Part shown: positions 16,378 through 24,064 of the stretch, one piece after another
Position numbering within the stretch: the stretch's first letter is position 1
Layout of the letters: each line of letters begins with the position of its first letter
DNA from: CAZGUG01 sp964529035
Lineage (GTDB): Bacteria; Bacillota; Clostridia; Ch29
NCBI GenBank assembly: GCA_964529035.1
Contig: CAZGUG010000023.1
Location: forward strand, 1 to 29,119
DNA length: 29,119 bases
Direction of reading: 5' to 3'
Notes under the pieces: generated by a model
Database searches by the model: none
Told to the model about the DNA's origin: nothing
Seen by the model: the letters and a program-made list of their open reading frames with translations, nothing else
Program-made: the position numbers and the translations under genes

Positions 16378-17439
16378 ATGAAAAAAAAGAATATGGCAGC
16401 TGTTGTGTTAATCATTCTTATTATTGCGGCGACATCCTGCAACAGGTCCGAGCCGCCGCAGACGGAGCCGGGGAATGCCCCGGCCGATGAAGCAAAAGCC
16501 CAAGCGGCGGATGAAGAAGCCATTAAACCGGAAGTATTCCTGGACGCCGTATCCTGCCCGCTGGGAGGGGAAATGATAGAACGTTCCAGCCTGTACATAA
16601 GACCCGTTGCGGTGATGCTGGACAATCACCCGGCGGCCCGGCCCCAGGCCGGACTGGAGCAGGCGGAAGTGGTGTATGAGATACTGGCCGAGGGAAATAT
16701 AACCAGGTACTTAGCGATTTATATGCACGGCGGTGACCAGCTGGTGGGGCCGGTAAGGAGCGCCAGGTATTATTACATAGACAAGTCGATGGAATACAAT
16801 GCGATATACCTTCATGCAGGGGGCAGCCCCGAGGCCTGGGACGATATAGCAAGGCTGAAAATTCCCTCATTCAACGCAATGATTATGGGTGCACCGCTGT
16901 ACTGGAGGGCGAAGCACAGAAGAGAGCCCCATAATGTGTATACATCCCTGGACAGGATACAGGCTTCGGTCGACGACAGGGGGTATAATAAAACCGAGGG
17001 TACGCAGGTACACATATTCAACCATGAGGATACCGACCTTGAGGGAGAAGGGGCCGGAAAAGTGGTTGTGAAATACCTGCAGAACTACCGGGTATCCTAC
17101 GAGTATTCGGACAGGGACGGGGTATATATGAGATATGTGATGGACAAGCCCCATGTGGACGAAAACAATACCGATTGTCAGCTTCAGGCCAAAAACGTAA
17201 TTGTACAGGAGGCGGGACATAAAGTGGTCGACAGCGAGGGTAGAAGAAATATAAACCTGGTAGGTAGCGGAAAGGGGATATACATCACCAACGGCTCATA
17301 TGTACCCGTTACCTGGGAAAAGGCTGACAGAAGGTCTCCCACAAAGTTCTATCATGAAGACGGGACCCGGGTAAGGTTAAACCCGGGCAAAACCTGGATA
17401 CAGGTTGTGCCTGCCCTTGGTAGCGTAACCTTTGAATAG
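16378..17439 (+). CDS. DUF3048 domain lipoprotein (YerB-like)
   Basis: A 353-residue exported protein. The ATG at 16378 is preferred over an upstream start at 16306 because GGAAGGAAGG precedes it and the protein then begins with a lipoprotein signal peptide (MKKKNMAAVVLIILIIAATSC, cleaved before Cys21). An Ala/Pro/Glu-rich linker follows. The DUF3048 domain starts at PVAVMLDNHPAARPQ and contains EVVYEILAEGNITRYLAIY, GPVRSARYYYID and HAGGSPEAW. A second conserved block near the C-terminus ends in LNPGKTWIQVVP. Function is unknown; the family is common in sporulating Firmicutes. The gene sits between dgkA and cdd, which are adjacent in Bacillus. Confidence 0.88.
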   Translation: MKKKNMAAVVLIILIIAATSCNRSEPPQTEPGNAPADEAKAQAADEEAIKPEVFLDAVSCPLGGEMIERSSLYIRPVAVMLDNHPAARPQAGLEQAEVVYEILAEGNITRYLAIYMHGGDQLVGPVRSARYYYIDKSMEYNAIYLHAGGSPEAWDDIARLKIPSFNAMIMGAPLYWRAKHRREPHNVYTSLDRIQASVDDRGYNKTEGTQVHIFNHEDTDLEGEGAGKVVVKYLQNYRVSYEYSDRDGVYMRYVMDKPHVDENNTDCQLQAKNVIVQEAGHKVVDSEGRRNINLVGSGKGIYITNGSYVPVTWEKADRRSPTKFYHEDGTRVRLNPGKTWIQVVPALGSVTFE

Positions 17440-17452
17440 GAGGGATTTATCC

Positions 17453-17851
17453 ATGGATTACAGAAAGCTTATGGCACAGGCCGAAGAAGCCAAAAGGAAT
17501 TCCTATTCGCCCTATTCCGGTTTTCGGGTAGGGGCCGCCCTTGTTACTTCCGAAGGAAAGGTTTTCACCGGGACAAACGTAGAAAGCGCATCCTATGGCG
17601 CCACCATATGCGCCGAGCGCACAGCGGTGGTAAAGGCGGTATCCGAGGGGTACAGGGAATTTGAAGCTATAGCGGTCAGCAGCGATGCCGAAGAAGGATC
17701 CTTTCCCTGCGGTATCTGTCGCCAGTTTTTGGCCGAATTCGGGCTGGGTATTAAGATTGTAACCGGCAAAAAAACCGGCGAAATAAGGGTTCACACTGTG
17801 GCCGAACTTTTGCCCTTTGCCTTTACCGAAGAAGATATGTGCCAGGAATGA
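17453..17851 (+). CDS. cdd: Cytidine deaminase
   Basis: Deaminates cytidine and deoxycytidine to the uridine forms in pyrimidine salvage. The ATG at 17453 follows GGAGGG and gives a 132-residue protein, the usual length of the homotetrameric class. Zinc ligands Cys53 (CAERTA, with catalytic Glu55), Cys86 and Cys89 (PCGICRQ) are at the standard positions for this class. The substrate-binding block YSPYSGFRVGAAL is also present. It sits in the usual dgkA-cdd-era order, here with the DUF3048 gene inserted. Confidence 0.97.
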   Translation: MDYRKLMAQAEEAKRNSYSPYSGFRVGAALVTSEGKVFTGTNVESASYGATICAERTAVVKAVSEGYREFEAIAVSSDAEEGSFPCGICRQFLAEFGLGIKIVTGKKTGEIRVHTVAELLPFAFTEEDMCQE

Positions 17852-17919
17852 AAAAAAGAATACAAAAAGGCACCAGGTTATAGAATAATAAAAGACAAGG
17901 AATTTTTGGAGGCGAAGGT

Positions 17920-18816
17920 ATGAATACCGGGTACAGGTCGGGCTTTGCAGCCATAATAGGAAGACCTAACGTAGGCAAGTCAACGCTTTTGAACGCAATG
18001 ATGGGAGAGAAGATATCGATAATTTCTTCAAAACCCCAGACAACCAGAAACAGTATCAGGGCTATATATACCACCGACGATTTTCAGCTGGCATTTCTGG
18101 ATACCCCGGGTATACATAAGCCCAAAAACAAGCTGGGTGAGTTTATGCTGGCCACTGCCCGGTCGGCCCTTAACGAGGTGGATGTGGTGGTGCACGTAAC
18201 AGAAGCAGGGGCCGGAATTGGCAGGGGGGATATATATATACTGGAAATGCTGGAGAATGTCAAAACGCCGGTGATACTGGCGATTAATAAAATAGACCTT
18301 TCGGACAGGGATACGGTGGACCGGCTTATGGAGAAATATATGTCAAGGAGGCGCTTTGAGGATGTGATACCCATTTCGGCAACCAGGGGAGACAACCTAA
18401 ACATACTGAGGGGCGCCATAGTCGAAAAGCTTCCGGAAGGGCCGCAGTATTTCCCGGCGGACATGGTTACCGATCAGCCCGAGAGATTTCTTATAGCGGA
18501 AATAATCCGCGAAAAGGCGCTGCTTTTACTGGAACAGGAAGTGCCCCACGGTATAGCAGTGGATGTGGAGGCGGTTGACGAAAATGACAAATCCAACCTG
18601 GTGAAAATACAGGCAAACATTTATTGTGAAAAACAATCCCATAAAAGGATAATCATAGGCAAAGGCGGCAGCATGCTTAAAAAAATCGGAACCCTTGCCA
18701 GGGCCGACATAGAAAGTTTTTTGGGCTGCAGGGTATTTCTCGAACTGTGGGTTAAGGTCAAGAAGGACTGGCGGGACACCGCCGGGTCTTTGAAACTGTT
18801 CGGCTACCAACAATGA
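17920..18816 (+). CDS. era: GTPase Era
   Basis: Essential GTPase that binds the 3' end of 16S rRNA during 30S assembly. The GTPase domain has G1 GRPNVGKS (residues 14-21), G3 DTPGIHKP and G4 NKID. The C-terminal KH domain has RIIIGKGGSMLKKIG. At 298 residues it is full length. GGAGG lies 7 bases before the ATG. It is followed by yqzL and recO as in other Firmicutes. Confidence 0.98.
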   Translation: MNTGYRSGFAAIIGRPNVGKSTLLNAMMGEKISIISSKPQTTRNSIRAIYTTDDFQLAFLDTPGIHKPKNKLGEFMLATARSALNEVDVVVHVTEAGAGIGRGDIYILEMLENVKTPVILAINKIDLSDRDTVDRLMEKYMSRRRFEDVIPISATRGDNLNILRGAIVEKLPEGPQYFPADMVTDQPERFLIAEIIREKALLLLEQEVPHGIAVDVEAVDENDKSNLVKIQANIYCEKQSHKRIIIGKGGSMLKKIGTLARADIESFLGCRVFLELWVKVKKDWRDTAGSLKLFGYQQ

Positions 18817-18918
18817 CACCTTCCATATATGGCATATAATTACCGGTATACGGTTTTTTCGAACGGGGGAAAATAACCGTTAAAGATAATACAACCTATA
18901 TAATGGAGGGTCACAAAA

Positions 18919-19056
18919 ATGCTACTTGATTTTATCTGGAAAGCCTTTGAAGAAACGGGAGATATGGCATACTACCTTGAATATATAAAGTACAGGGACA
19001 TATATAAAAGGCAGCGGATGGACGGGGACCGCGACAGGATGGATAAAACGGGATAA
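18919..19056 (+). CDS. yqzL: YqzL family small protein
   Basis: A 45-residue protein between era and recO, the same place as yqzL in B. subtilis. It begins MLLDFIWKAFEETGDMAYYL, which matches the family start (LDF.WK.F..TG....YL); the charged C-terminal half is longer than the Bacillus form. The start ATG has GGAGGG 8 bases upstream (18906-18911). No function is known. Position and sequence together make a real gene likely despite its size. Confidence 0.85.
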   Translation: MLLDFIWKAFEETGDMAYYLEYIKYRDIYKRQRMDGDRDRMDKTG

Positions 19057-19071
19057 AGAGGATGGAATATA

Positions 19072-19830
19072 ATGCTTACAAGAACGCGCGGGCTGGTAAC
19101 AAAGGCGGTTAATTTCGGAGAGGGGGACAAAATTCTAACTCTTCTGTCCGACAGGTTCGGCAAAATTCAGGTCATGGCAAAGGGCGCCCGCAGGACAAAA
19201 AGCAAGCTGATGGCGGGTACCCAGCTTTTTTGCTATGGTGATTTTGTTTTGTTCAAAGGGAAAAGCTGGTATTACATGAATGAGGTGGATATAATAAATA
19301 CATTCCACCGGATAAGGAACGACCTGATAAAGCTGTGCAGCTGTACATACCTGATTGAACTTGCCAATGCCGTCGTGCAACCGGAAGAGCCGCCCGGCAG
19401 GCTACTGGACGTATTGGTGGACTCCCTTGACATGTTTACCGAAGGCGGCACGGATTCCAATATTCTTACAAGGGCCGCGGAACTGAAGATACTGGCACTT
19501 TCGGGTTTCAAACCACGGCTGGGCCATTGTACAAACTGCGGTGCCAACAGGGCTTCCTCGTATTTCAGCCCGGTTTCGGGGGGCATACTGTGCGGGGAAT
19601 GTGAGAAAACCGACCCCTATGGATACAGGATAAGCCCGGATACCATAGAAGTTATGAAAGTTATGCTGAAGTGGAAGCTTGGGAAACTGGACTGTATAAA
19701 GGTAAAAGGGCATATACTTAAGGAGCTCGAGAAAATTATGCGGGCCTTTGTGGCGGTACATATCGAAAAGAATTTTTCTGCAAACAAGTTTTTGGACAAT
19801 ATAAAAAAATATGATAAGGAGGTTAAATGA
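19072..19830 (+). CDS. recO: DNA repair protein RecO
   Basis: Recombination mediator that anneals single strands and helps RecR load RecA. The 252 residues have the N-terminal OB-fold (TRGLVTKAVNFGEGDKILTLL, then the KARRTKSKL-like basic region) and a helical C-terminal domain with a zinc finger (CTNCG and CGECE). The ATG follows GAGG and is 15 bases after yqzL. Its last codons contain the ribosome binding site of the next gene, whose ATG follows the recO stop directly. Confidence 0.96.
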   Translation: MLTRTRGLVTKAVNFGEGDKILTLLSDRFGKIQVMAKGARRTKSKLMAGTQLFCYGDFVLFKGKSWYYMNEVDIINTFHRIRNDLIKLCSCTYLIELANAVVQPEEPPGRLLDVLVDSLDMFTEGGTDSNILTRAAELKILALSGFKPRLGHCTNCGANRASSYFSPVSGGILCGECEKTDPYGYRISPDTIEVMKVMLKWKLGKLDCIKVKGHILKELEKIMRAFVAVHIEKNFSANKFLDNIKKYDKEVK

Positions 19831-20352
19831 ATGGAGATTACCCTGGAAAAGATAGACATAATAAGGGAACGGACCGGATTGTCATACAAAGAAGCAAAGG
19901 AAGCCCTGGAAAAATGTGACGGGGATGTGGTTGAAACTCTGGTATTTCTTGAAGAAACCAAAAAGGGCGAAAAATGGACCCAGAACTTCTCGACGGCGGG
20001 CAATGAGATGATTGAACGCATCAGGGAGCTAATAAAGCAGGGCAACATAACCAGAATCAGGGTGAAAAAGGACGGGAACATCATTATGGATATACCGGTA
20101 ACCGCCGGTGCGATAGGCACCGTAATCGCGCCGCAGCTGGCGGCGCTGGGTGCGGTGGTGGCTGCCATTTCAAAGACTACCGTCGAGATTGAAAAGCCCA
20201 ACAGGGAAGTTATTAACCTAAGCGAAATTGTAGGCAAAAAAGCCGGCGAAGCGAAGGTGATATTCGAGGACCTGGCGGACGATGCCAAGGACATTGTGGG
20301 CAAAAGGAAAAGAAAGGGTAAGGGAAACGACCCCGAAGAGCAAAAGGATTGA
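19831..20352 (+). CDS. DUF4342 protein with N-terminal UBA/TS-N-like domain
   Basis: A 173-residue cytoplasmic protein. Residues about 3-43 (EKIDIIRERTGLSYKEAKEA, then CDGDVVETLVFLEE) form a UBA/TS-N-type three-helix domain like those at the start of EF-Ts and NAC. Residues about 55-120 are the DUF4342 core (ELIKQGNITRIRVKKDGN and the hydrophobic VTAGAIGTVIAPQLAALGAV stretch). A charged, Lys-rich tail ends the protein. Function is unknown. AAGGAGG lies in the 3' end of recO and the start touches the recO stop, so the two are coupled. Confidence 0.85.
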   Translation: MEITLEKIDIIRERTGLSYKEAKEALEKCDGDVVETLVFLEETKKGEKWTQNFSTAGNEMIERIRELIKQGNITRIRVKKDGNIIMDIPVTAGAIGTVIAPQLAALGAVVAAISKTTVEIEKPNREVINLSEIVGKKAGEAKVIFEDLADDAKDIVGKRKRKGKGNDPEEQKD

Positions 20353-20377
20353 CAAAACAAAAATTATTCTGTAGACT
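20349..20377 (+). promoter_or_regulatory. Promoter of the glyS T-box leader
   Basis: A consensus -35 TTGACA (20349-20354) overlaps the stop codon of the DUF4342 gene. At 17 bases lies TAGACT (20372-20377), four of six matches to the -10 consensus. A better TATAAT at 20382 is 27 bases away and so cannot pair with this -35. The start of transcription would fall just before the T-box stem I. Confidence 0.6.
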
Positions 20378-20394
20378 AAAATATAATTATGAAA

Positions 20395-20590
20395 AGGATG
20401 CCGTGAAGCAGAGGAGTAGCCGGCTATTTTTGGCAAAGCGAGCCGGGGACGGTGAAAGCCCGGGACAACAGACCGGCGAAGGGCGCTGCGGAGCAGTTGC
20501 TGTTAAAGAGGGTACTTGTTGTACCAATTAGGGTGGAACCGCGGAAGATTGGCTCTTTCGTCCCTATGTGGGGACGCGGGAGCTTTTTAT
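20395..20590 (+). promoter_or_regulatory. T-box riboswitch (glycine) controlling glyS
   Basis: The leader contains the T-box sequence AATTAGGGTGGAACCGCGG at 20526-20544. A stem I carries GAGGAGTAG (20411-20419) and the conserved distal part AGCGAGCCGGGGACGGTG. GGC at 20482-20484, just before the closing stem I strand CTGC, is a reasonable glycine specifier codon. Uncharged glycine tRNA would pair with the specifier and the T-box bulge and favour antitermination. The position directly before glyS supports the assignment. Confidence 0.93.
20552..20588 (+). terminator. T-box-controlled terminator upstream of glyS
   Basis: GCTCTTTCGTCCC pairs with GGGACGCGGGAGC around the loop TATGTG, with one internal mismatch and two G-T pairs, followed by TTTTT. 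This is the terminator arm that competes with the T-box antiterminator. Confidence 0.9.
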
Positions 20591-20617
20591 TTATATCAAA
20601 CTTAAGGAGGGTGACAA

Positions 20618-22006
20618 ATGACTAGGGAGTTTACCATGGAAAAACTGGTATCCCTGTGCAAGACAAGGGGTATCATATTCCCGGGTTCCGAAATATACGG
20701 CGGCCTGGCCAACACCTGGGACTACGGACCGGTGGGAGTTGAATTGAAAAAAAATATTAAAAGGGCCTGGTGGAAAAAATTTGTACAGGAAAGCAGGCAC
20801 AATGTGGGGCTTGATGCTTCCATACTTATGAACCCGCAGACCTGGGTGGCGTCGGGTCATGTGGGAAGTTTCAACGATCCCCTTATGGACTGCAAAAAAT
20901 GTAAATCCAGGTTCAGGGCGGATAAGCTGATAGAGGATTATTTCAGGGAAGCGGGGGAGGAAGTGTCCGCCGATGGTTGGGATAACGGCAGGATGGAGGA
21001 ATTTATCAGGGAAAAGGACATAAAATGCCCCGAATGCGGCGAGCAGGATTTCACCGGTATAAGGCAGTTCAACCTGATGTTCAAGACCTACCAGGGGGTT
21101 ACGGAGGATTCCAGGGCCGAGATTTACTTAAGGCCCGAAACCGCCCAGGGGATATTTGTAAACTTCAAAAATGTTATAAGGAGTTCAAGGAAGAAGATAC
21201 CCTTCGGGATAGCGCAGATAGGCAAGGCATTCAGGAACGAGATTACGCCGGGCAATTTCATATTCAGGACAAGGGAGTTTGAACAGATGGAACTGGAATT
21301 TTTCTGTGCCCCCGGTGATGACCTGAAATGGTTTGGTTACTGGAAGGATTTCTGCAAGGACTGGCTTATCGAGCTGGGCATGAACAGAGCAAACTTCAGG
21401 CTGCGGGATCACAGCCCCGAAGAGCTGTCCCATTACAGCAATGCCACCACCGACATAGAATACAAATTCCCGTTCGGCTGGGGTGAACTGTGGGGTATAG
21501 CCGACCGTACCGACTATGACTTAAAGCAGCACATGGAGCATTCGGGGGAAGATTTTTCGTATATCGATCCGTTTACCGGCGAAAAATATATACCCTACTG
21601 CATAGAGCCGTCGCTGGGTGTGGACAGGGTACTGCTGGCATTCCTCGCCGACGCCTATAATGAAGAGGAGCTTGAGAACGGGGATACAAGGACGGTGTTG
21701 AGGCTGCACCCCGCCCTTGCGCCGGTGAAGGCTGCGGTGCTACCCCTTTCCAAGAAACTTGGGGATCAGACCTTTGAGCTGTACACAAGGCTTCAGAAAG
21801 AGTTTGTCGTGGAATATGACGAAGCGGGCAGCATAGGTAAACGGTACAGAAGGCATGACGAGATTGGGACGCCCCTTTGCATAACCTATGACTTCGAAAG
21901 CCCGGACGATAATTCCGTTACCGTAAGGGACAGGGACACCATGGAGCAGGAAAGGATAAACATGGATGAACTGGAAAGCTGCCTAAGGGAAAGATTGGCA
22001 TATTAA
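20618..22006 (+). CDS. glyS: Glycine-tRNA ligase, single-chain (dimeric) type
   Basis: Class II aminoacyl-tRNA synthetase that charges tRNA-Gly. The 462-residue chain is the dimeric alpha2 type, not the GlyQ/GlyS two-subunit form found in some other Firmicutes. Motif 1 region ANTWDYGPVGVELK, motif 2 region FGIAQIGKAFRNEI and motif 3 region EPSLGVDRVLLAFL are all present. Cys pairs CKKC and CPEC lie in an insertion and could bind zinc. The C-terminal anticodon-binding domain ends with RYRRHDEIGTPLCITYDFES. AAGGAGG precedes the ATG. Expression is controlled by the T-box upstream and ends at a strong hairpin. Confidence 0.97.
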   Translation: MTREFTMEKLVSLCKTRGIIFPGSEIYGGLANTWDYGPVGVELKKNIKRAWWKKFVQESRHNVGLDASILMNPQTWVASGHVGSFNDPLMDCKKCKSRFRADKLIEDYFREAGEEVSADGWDNGRMEEFIREKDIKCPECGEQDFTGIRQFNLMFKTYQGVTEDSRAEIYLRPETAQGIFVNFKNVIRSSRKKIPFGIAQIGKAFRNEITPGNFIFRTREFEQMELEFFCAPGDDLKWFGYWKDFCKDWLIELGMNRANFRLRDHSPEELSHYSNATTDIEYKFPFGWGELWGIADRTDYDLKQHMEHSGEDFSYIDPFTGEKYIPYCIEPSLGVDRVLLAFLADAYNEEELENGDTRTVLRLHPALAPVKAAVLPLSKKLGDQTFELYTRLQKEFVVEYDEAGSIGKRYRRHDEIGTPLCITYDFESPDDNSVTVRDRDTMEQERINMDELESCLRERLAY

Positions 22007-22008
22007 AT

Positions 22009-22038
22009 AAAAAGTCTCCGCTTCGGCGGAGACTTTTT
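22009..22038. terminator. Bidirectional terminator between glyS and the convergent small gene
   Basis: A perfect 13-bp stem (AAAAAGTCTCCGC with GCGGAGACTTTTT) closes on a TTCG tetraloop. The A-run on one side and T-run on the other allow termination in both directions. It starts 3 bases after the glyS stop and ends 4 bases from the stop of the minus-strand gene. Confidence 0.95.
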
Positions 22039-22042
22039 ATGC

Positions 22043-22423
22043 TTAAAACCCTGTAAAAAAGCGTCGTCTGCGCCGGCGCCTCCTGCCAAACAGCTCGGCA
22101 AGCAGTATTACCGCCACAAGGTCCCTTAATATGCCCTGCCTGTCGGCATACAGCTGTCTGCCGTCGTCCATACCGCCGAGGAGTTCATGGCTGCATCTGT
22201 CGTACACGCTGCCCACCATTTCGTCGATTACAATCCCGGAAGGGTATATATTGTCCTGCAGCTGGCCCATGTTTTCCCTGCGCATTATCTCTTCCGATGA
22301 GTACCGGTAAATGGTGCGGCATGCCTGCGGGTACATATCCAGCATGTATCTGTAATCGGCATCGTCCTGCATGGCTATCATTCGATACGGGTTTTGCCCG
22401 AGATATAAATCCTTAAAGCCGTT
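22043..22423 (-). CDS. Hypothetical protein with C-terminal poly-arginine tract
   Basis: A 126-residue protein. The ATG at 22423 (minus strand) is chosen because AGGGAGG lies 7 bases upstream; a longer frame extends to 22537 without such support. The sequence starts MNGFKDLYLGQNPYRMIAMQ and contains DADYRYMLDMYPQACRTIYR, a Tyr/Met/Cys pattern I associate with uncharacterised short proteins of clostridia. The C-terminal part has a short hydrophobic helix (LRDLVAVILLAELFG) followed by eight consecutive Arg and FFTGF. It could be a small membrane-associated or spore-related protein, but nothing here proves that. Confidence 0.75.
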   Translation of the reverse strand, partial: NGFKDLYLGQNPYRMIAMQDDADYRYMLDMYPQACRTIYRYSSEEIMRRENMGQLQDNIYPSGIVIDEMVGSVYDRCSHELLGGMDDGRQLYADRQGILRDLVAVILLAELFGRRRRRRRRFFTGF

Positions 22424-22536
22424 CATTGTCAAACCTCCCTTCTTTGTTTTCCGGTACATATTATTCGGTGAAGTTTTAACAGTTGACTGATAAGATGCAT
22501 AAGGAAAAATGTTAAAAAAATAAATAATGTAGCACA

Positions 22537-22565
22537 TTGGACTTGATTGTTGTATACTATATAGT
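22537..22565 (+). promoter_or_regulatory. Promoter of the ccpN-yqfL-ppdK operon
   Basis: TTGGAC (22537-22542) and TATAGT (22560-22565) are 17 bases apart, 24 bases before the ccpN start. The -10 is part of a perfect 10-bp palindrome ACTATATAGT (22556-22565). Confidence 0.5.
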
Positions 22566-22566
22566 G

Positions 22567-22577
22567 TGTGTTATGTA
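22567..22577 (+). promoter_or_regulatory. Possible CcpN operator in the ccpN promoter
   Basis: TGTGTTATGTA matches the B. subtilis CcpN operator consensus, as I recall it (TRTGHYATAYW), at 10 of 11 positions; the mismatch is G instead of A at position 9. It lies at the predicted transcription start, between the -10 and the ccpN start codon, a place where a repressor could act. The assignment is inference. Confidence 0.35.
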
Positions 22578-22589
22578 TAAAAAAGGGGG

Positions 22590-23231
22590 GTGACGGTCAT
22601 CAGACTATCCGACAGGCAGAACCAAATAGTGGAAATAGTAAAGGCCCAACAACCGATAACCAGCGAGCAGATTGCCGAAAGGTTAAGCCTCACCCGCGCC
22701 GCATTAAGGTCGGATCTTACCATCCTTACCATGACGGGGATACTTGAAGCAAGGCCCAAGGTAGGATATTCCGTAACCGGCCGAATTCCCACCAACATGA
22801 TAGCCGATTTCATAAACAACATATTAGTAAGGGATATAAAAACACGGCCTGTGGTAGTTGATGTGGAAACCAGTGTTTATGACTGCATTGTGAATCTATT
22901 CCTGGAGGACGTGGGGACCATCTTTGCGCAGTCGGAAGGGTACCTGGCGGGCATAGTGTCCAGGAAGGATTTCATCAAGCATGCCATAGGCAAGAAAGAC
23001 CTGGACAGGATGCCCATAAGTATAGTGATGACAAGAATGCCCAATGTTGTCACGCTGGAAGACGATGAAACCATGGCAAAGGCCATAGCCAAAATGGTGG
23101 AGCACCAGGTTGACTGTATACCGGTAACCGAAAAGGCTGTGGACCGGGAAGGCAGGGAAAGGTTGAAAATTACCGGTAGGGTATCCAAAACCGGTATAAT
23201 AATGGTAATACATGAAATGCTCAAAGAATAG
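22590..23231 (+). CDS. ccpN: CcpN-type transcriptional repressor (HTH + two CBS domains)
   Basis: Helix-turn-helix regulator with paired CBS domains. In B. subtilis CcpN represses gluconeogenic genes (gapB, pckA) on glycolytic carbon sources and senses nucleotides. The N-terminal HTH reads LSDRQNQIVEIVKAQQPITS and then RAALRSDLTILTMTGILEAR. The CBS pair follows, with VYDCIVNLFLEDVGTIF, GIVSRKDFIKHAIGKKDLD and VMTRMPNVVTLEDDETMAKA. It matches CcpN/YqzB throughout its 213 residues. The start is a GTG just after a G-rich run. It heads an operon with yqfL and ppdK, as ccpN and yqfL also pair in Bacillus. Confidence 0.92.
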   Translation: MTVIRLSDRQNQIVEIVKAQQPITSEQIAERLSLTRAALRSDLTILTMTGILEARPKVGYSVTGRIPTNMIADFINNILVRDIKTRPVVVDVETSVYDCIVNLFLEDVGTIFAQSEGYLAGIVSRKDFIKHAIGKKDLDRMPISIVMTRMPNVVTLEDDETMAKAIAKMVEHQVDCIPVTEKAVDREGRERLKITGRVSKTGIIMVIHEMLKE

Positions 23232-23251
23232 AATGGGAGGAATGTAATGGG

Positions 23252-24061
23252 ATGATGGATAACGGGCCAAAAATTTTTATTGTATCGGATTCAATAGGGG
23301 AAACAGCAGAAAAGGTTGTAAGAGCCGTTGCCATTCAGTTCAATTCGGATATAACCGAAATAAGGAAGGAATCCTTGGTGACAGACGTATCCCAGATACA
23401 GCGCATTGTCCAGGAAGCCAAGGACTGCAAATGTATAGTAGTATATACCCTGGTGGTGGAAGAGCTCAAAAAAACGCTGGAGGAAGAATGCGATAAATAC
23501 GGGATCCTTAAGGTGGATATATTGGGGCCGCTGATGGATGCGCTGAAAAAGGTTGCTCCGACAAATCCCAAGCTGGAAGCGGGCCTTATTTACAGGCTTG
23601 ATGAGCAGTATTTCAAAAGGGTGGACGCGGTGGAGTTTGCAGTGAAGTACGACGATGGAAAGGACCCAAAGGGGATACTGAATGCGGATGTTGTGCTGAT
23701 AGGGGTGTCCAGGACATCAAAAACACCCCTCAGCATGTACCTGGCACATAAGAACTACAGGGTGGCCAACGTACCGCTGGTTCCGGAAGTGGCGCCGCCG
23801 GATGAGCTGTTCCAGATTTCAAACAGGAGAATAATAGGGCTTACGGCAAACCCGGAAAAGCTGAACCAGATTAGGAGAGAAAGGCTCAAAACCCTGGGGC
23901 TTAATGACAGCGCCAATTATGCAAATCTGGAGCGGATATTGGTGGAACTGGAGCACGCCGATGCGCTGTTCAAAAAGCTGGGCTGTACTGTTATAGATGT
24001 GTCACAAAAGGCTGTGGAAGAAACGGCCAGTAAAGTAATTCAATTGATAAAGGAGGCATAG
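23252..24061 (+). CDS. yqfL: PPDK regulatory protein (bifunctional kinase/phosphorylase)
   Basis: DUF299 family enzyme that uses ADP to phosphorylate, and phosphate to dephosphorylate, the regulatory threonine of pyruvate, phosphate dikinase (or of PEP synthetase in the PpsR branch). The 269 residues begin with IFIVSDSIGETAEKVVRAVA. They contain the nucleotide-binding GVSRTSKTPLSMYLA loop and NVPLVPEVAPP. Because ppdK starts only 3 bases after its stop, the substrate here is very likely the PPDK encoded next door. GGGAGG lies about 11 bases before the first of two adjacent ATG codons. Confidence 0.95.
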   Translation: MMDNGPKIFIVSDSIGETAEKVVRAVAIQFNSDITEIRKESLVTDVSQIQRIVQEAKDCKCIVVYTLVVEELKKTLEEECDKYGILKVDILGPLMDALKKVAPTNPKLEAGLIYRLDEQYFKRVDAVEFAVKYDDGKDPKGILNADVVLIGVSRTSKTPLSMYLAHKNYRVANVPLVPEVAPPDELFQISNRRIIGLTANPEKLNQIRRERLKTLGLNDSANYANLERILVELEHADALFKKLGCTVIDVSQKAVEETASKVIQLIKEA

Positions 24062-24064
24062 AGG

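Noticed and set aside
18842..18860. Weak hairpin ACCG-GTATA-CGGT plus T-run between era and yqzL
   Set aside because: Only four solid base pairs; too weak to call a terminator, and the genes around it look cotranscribed.
20349..20387. TTGACA paired with TATAAT at 20382-20387
   Set aside because: The spacer would be 27 bases, too long for sigma-A; TAGACT at 17 bases was preferred.
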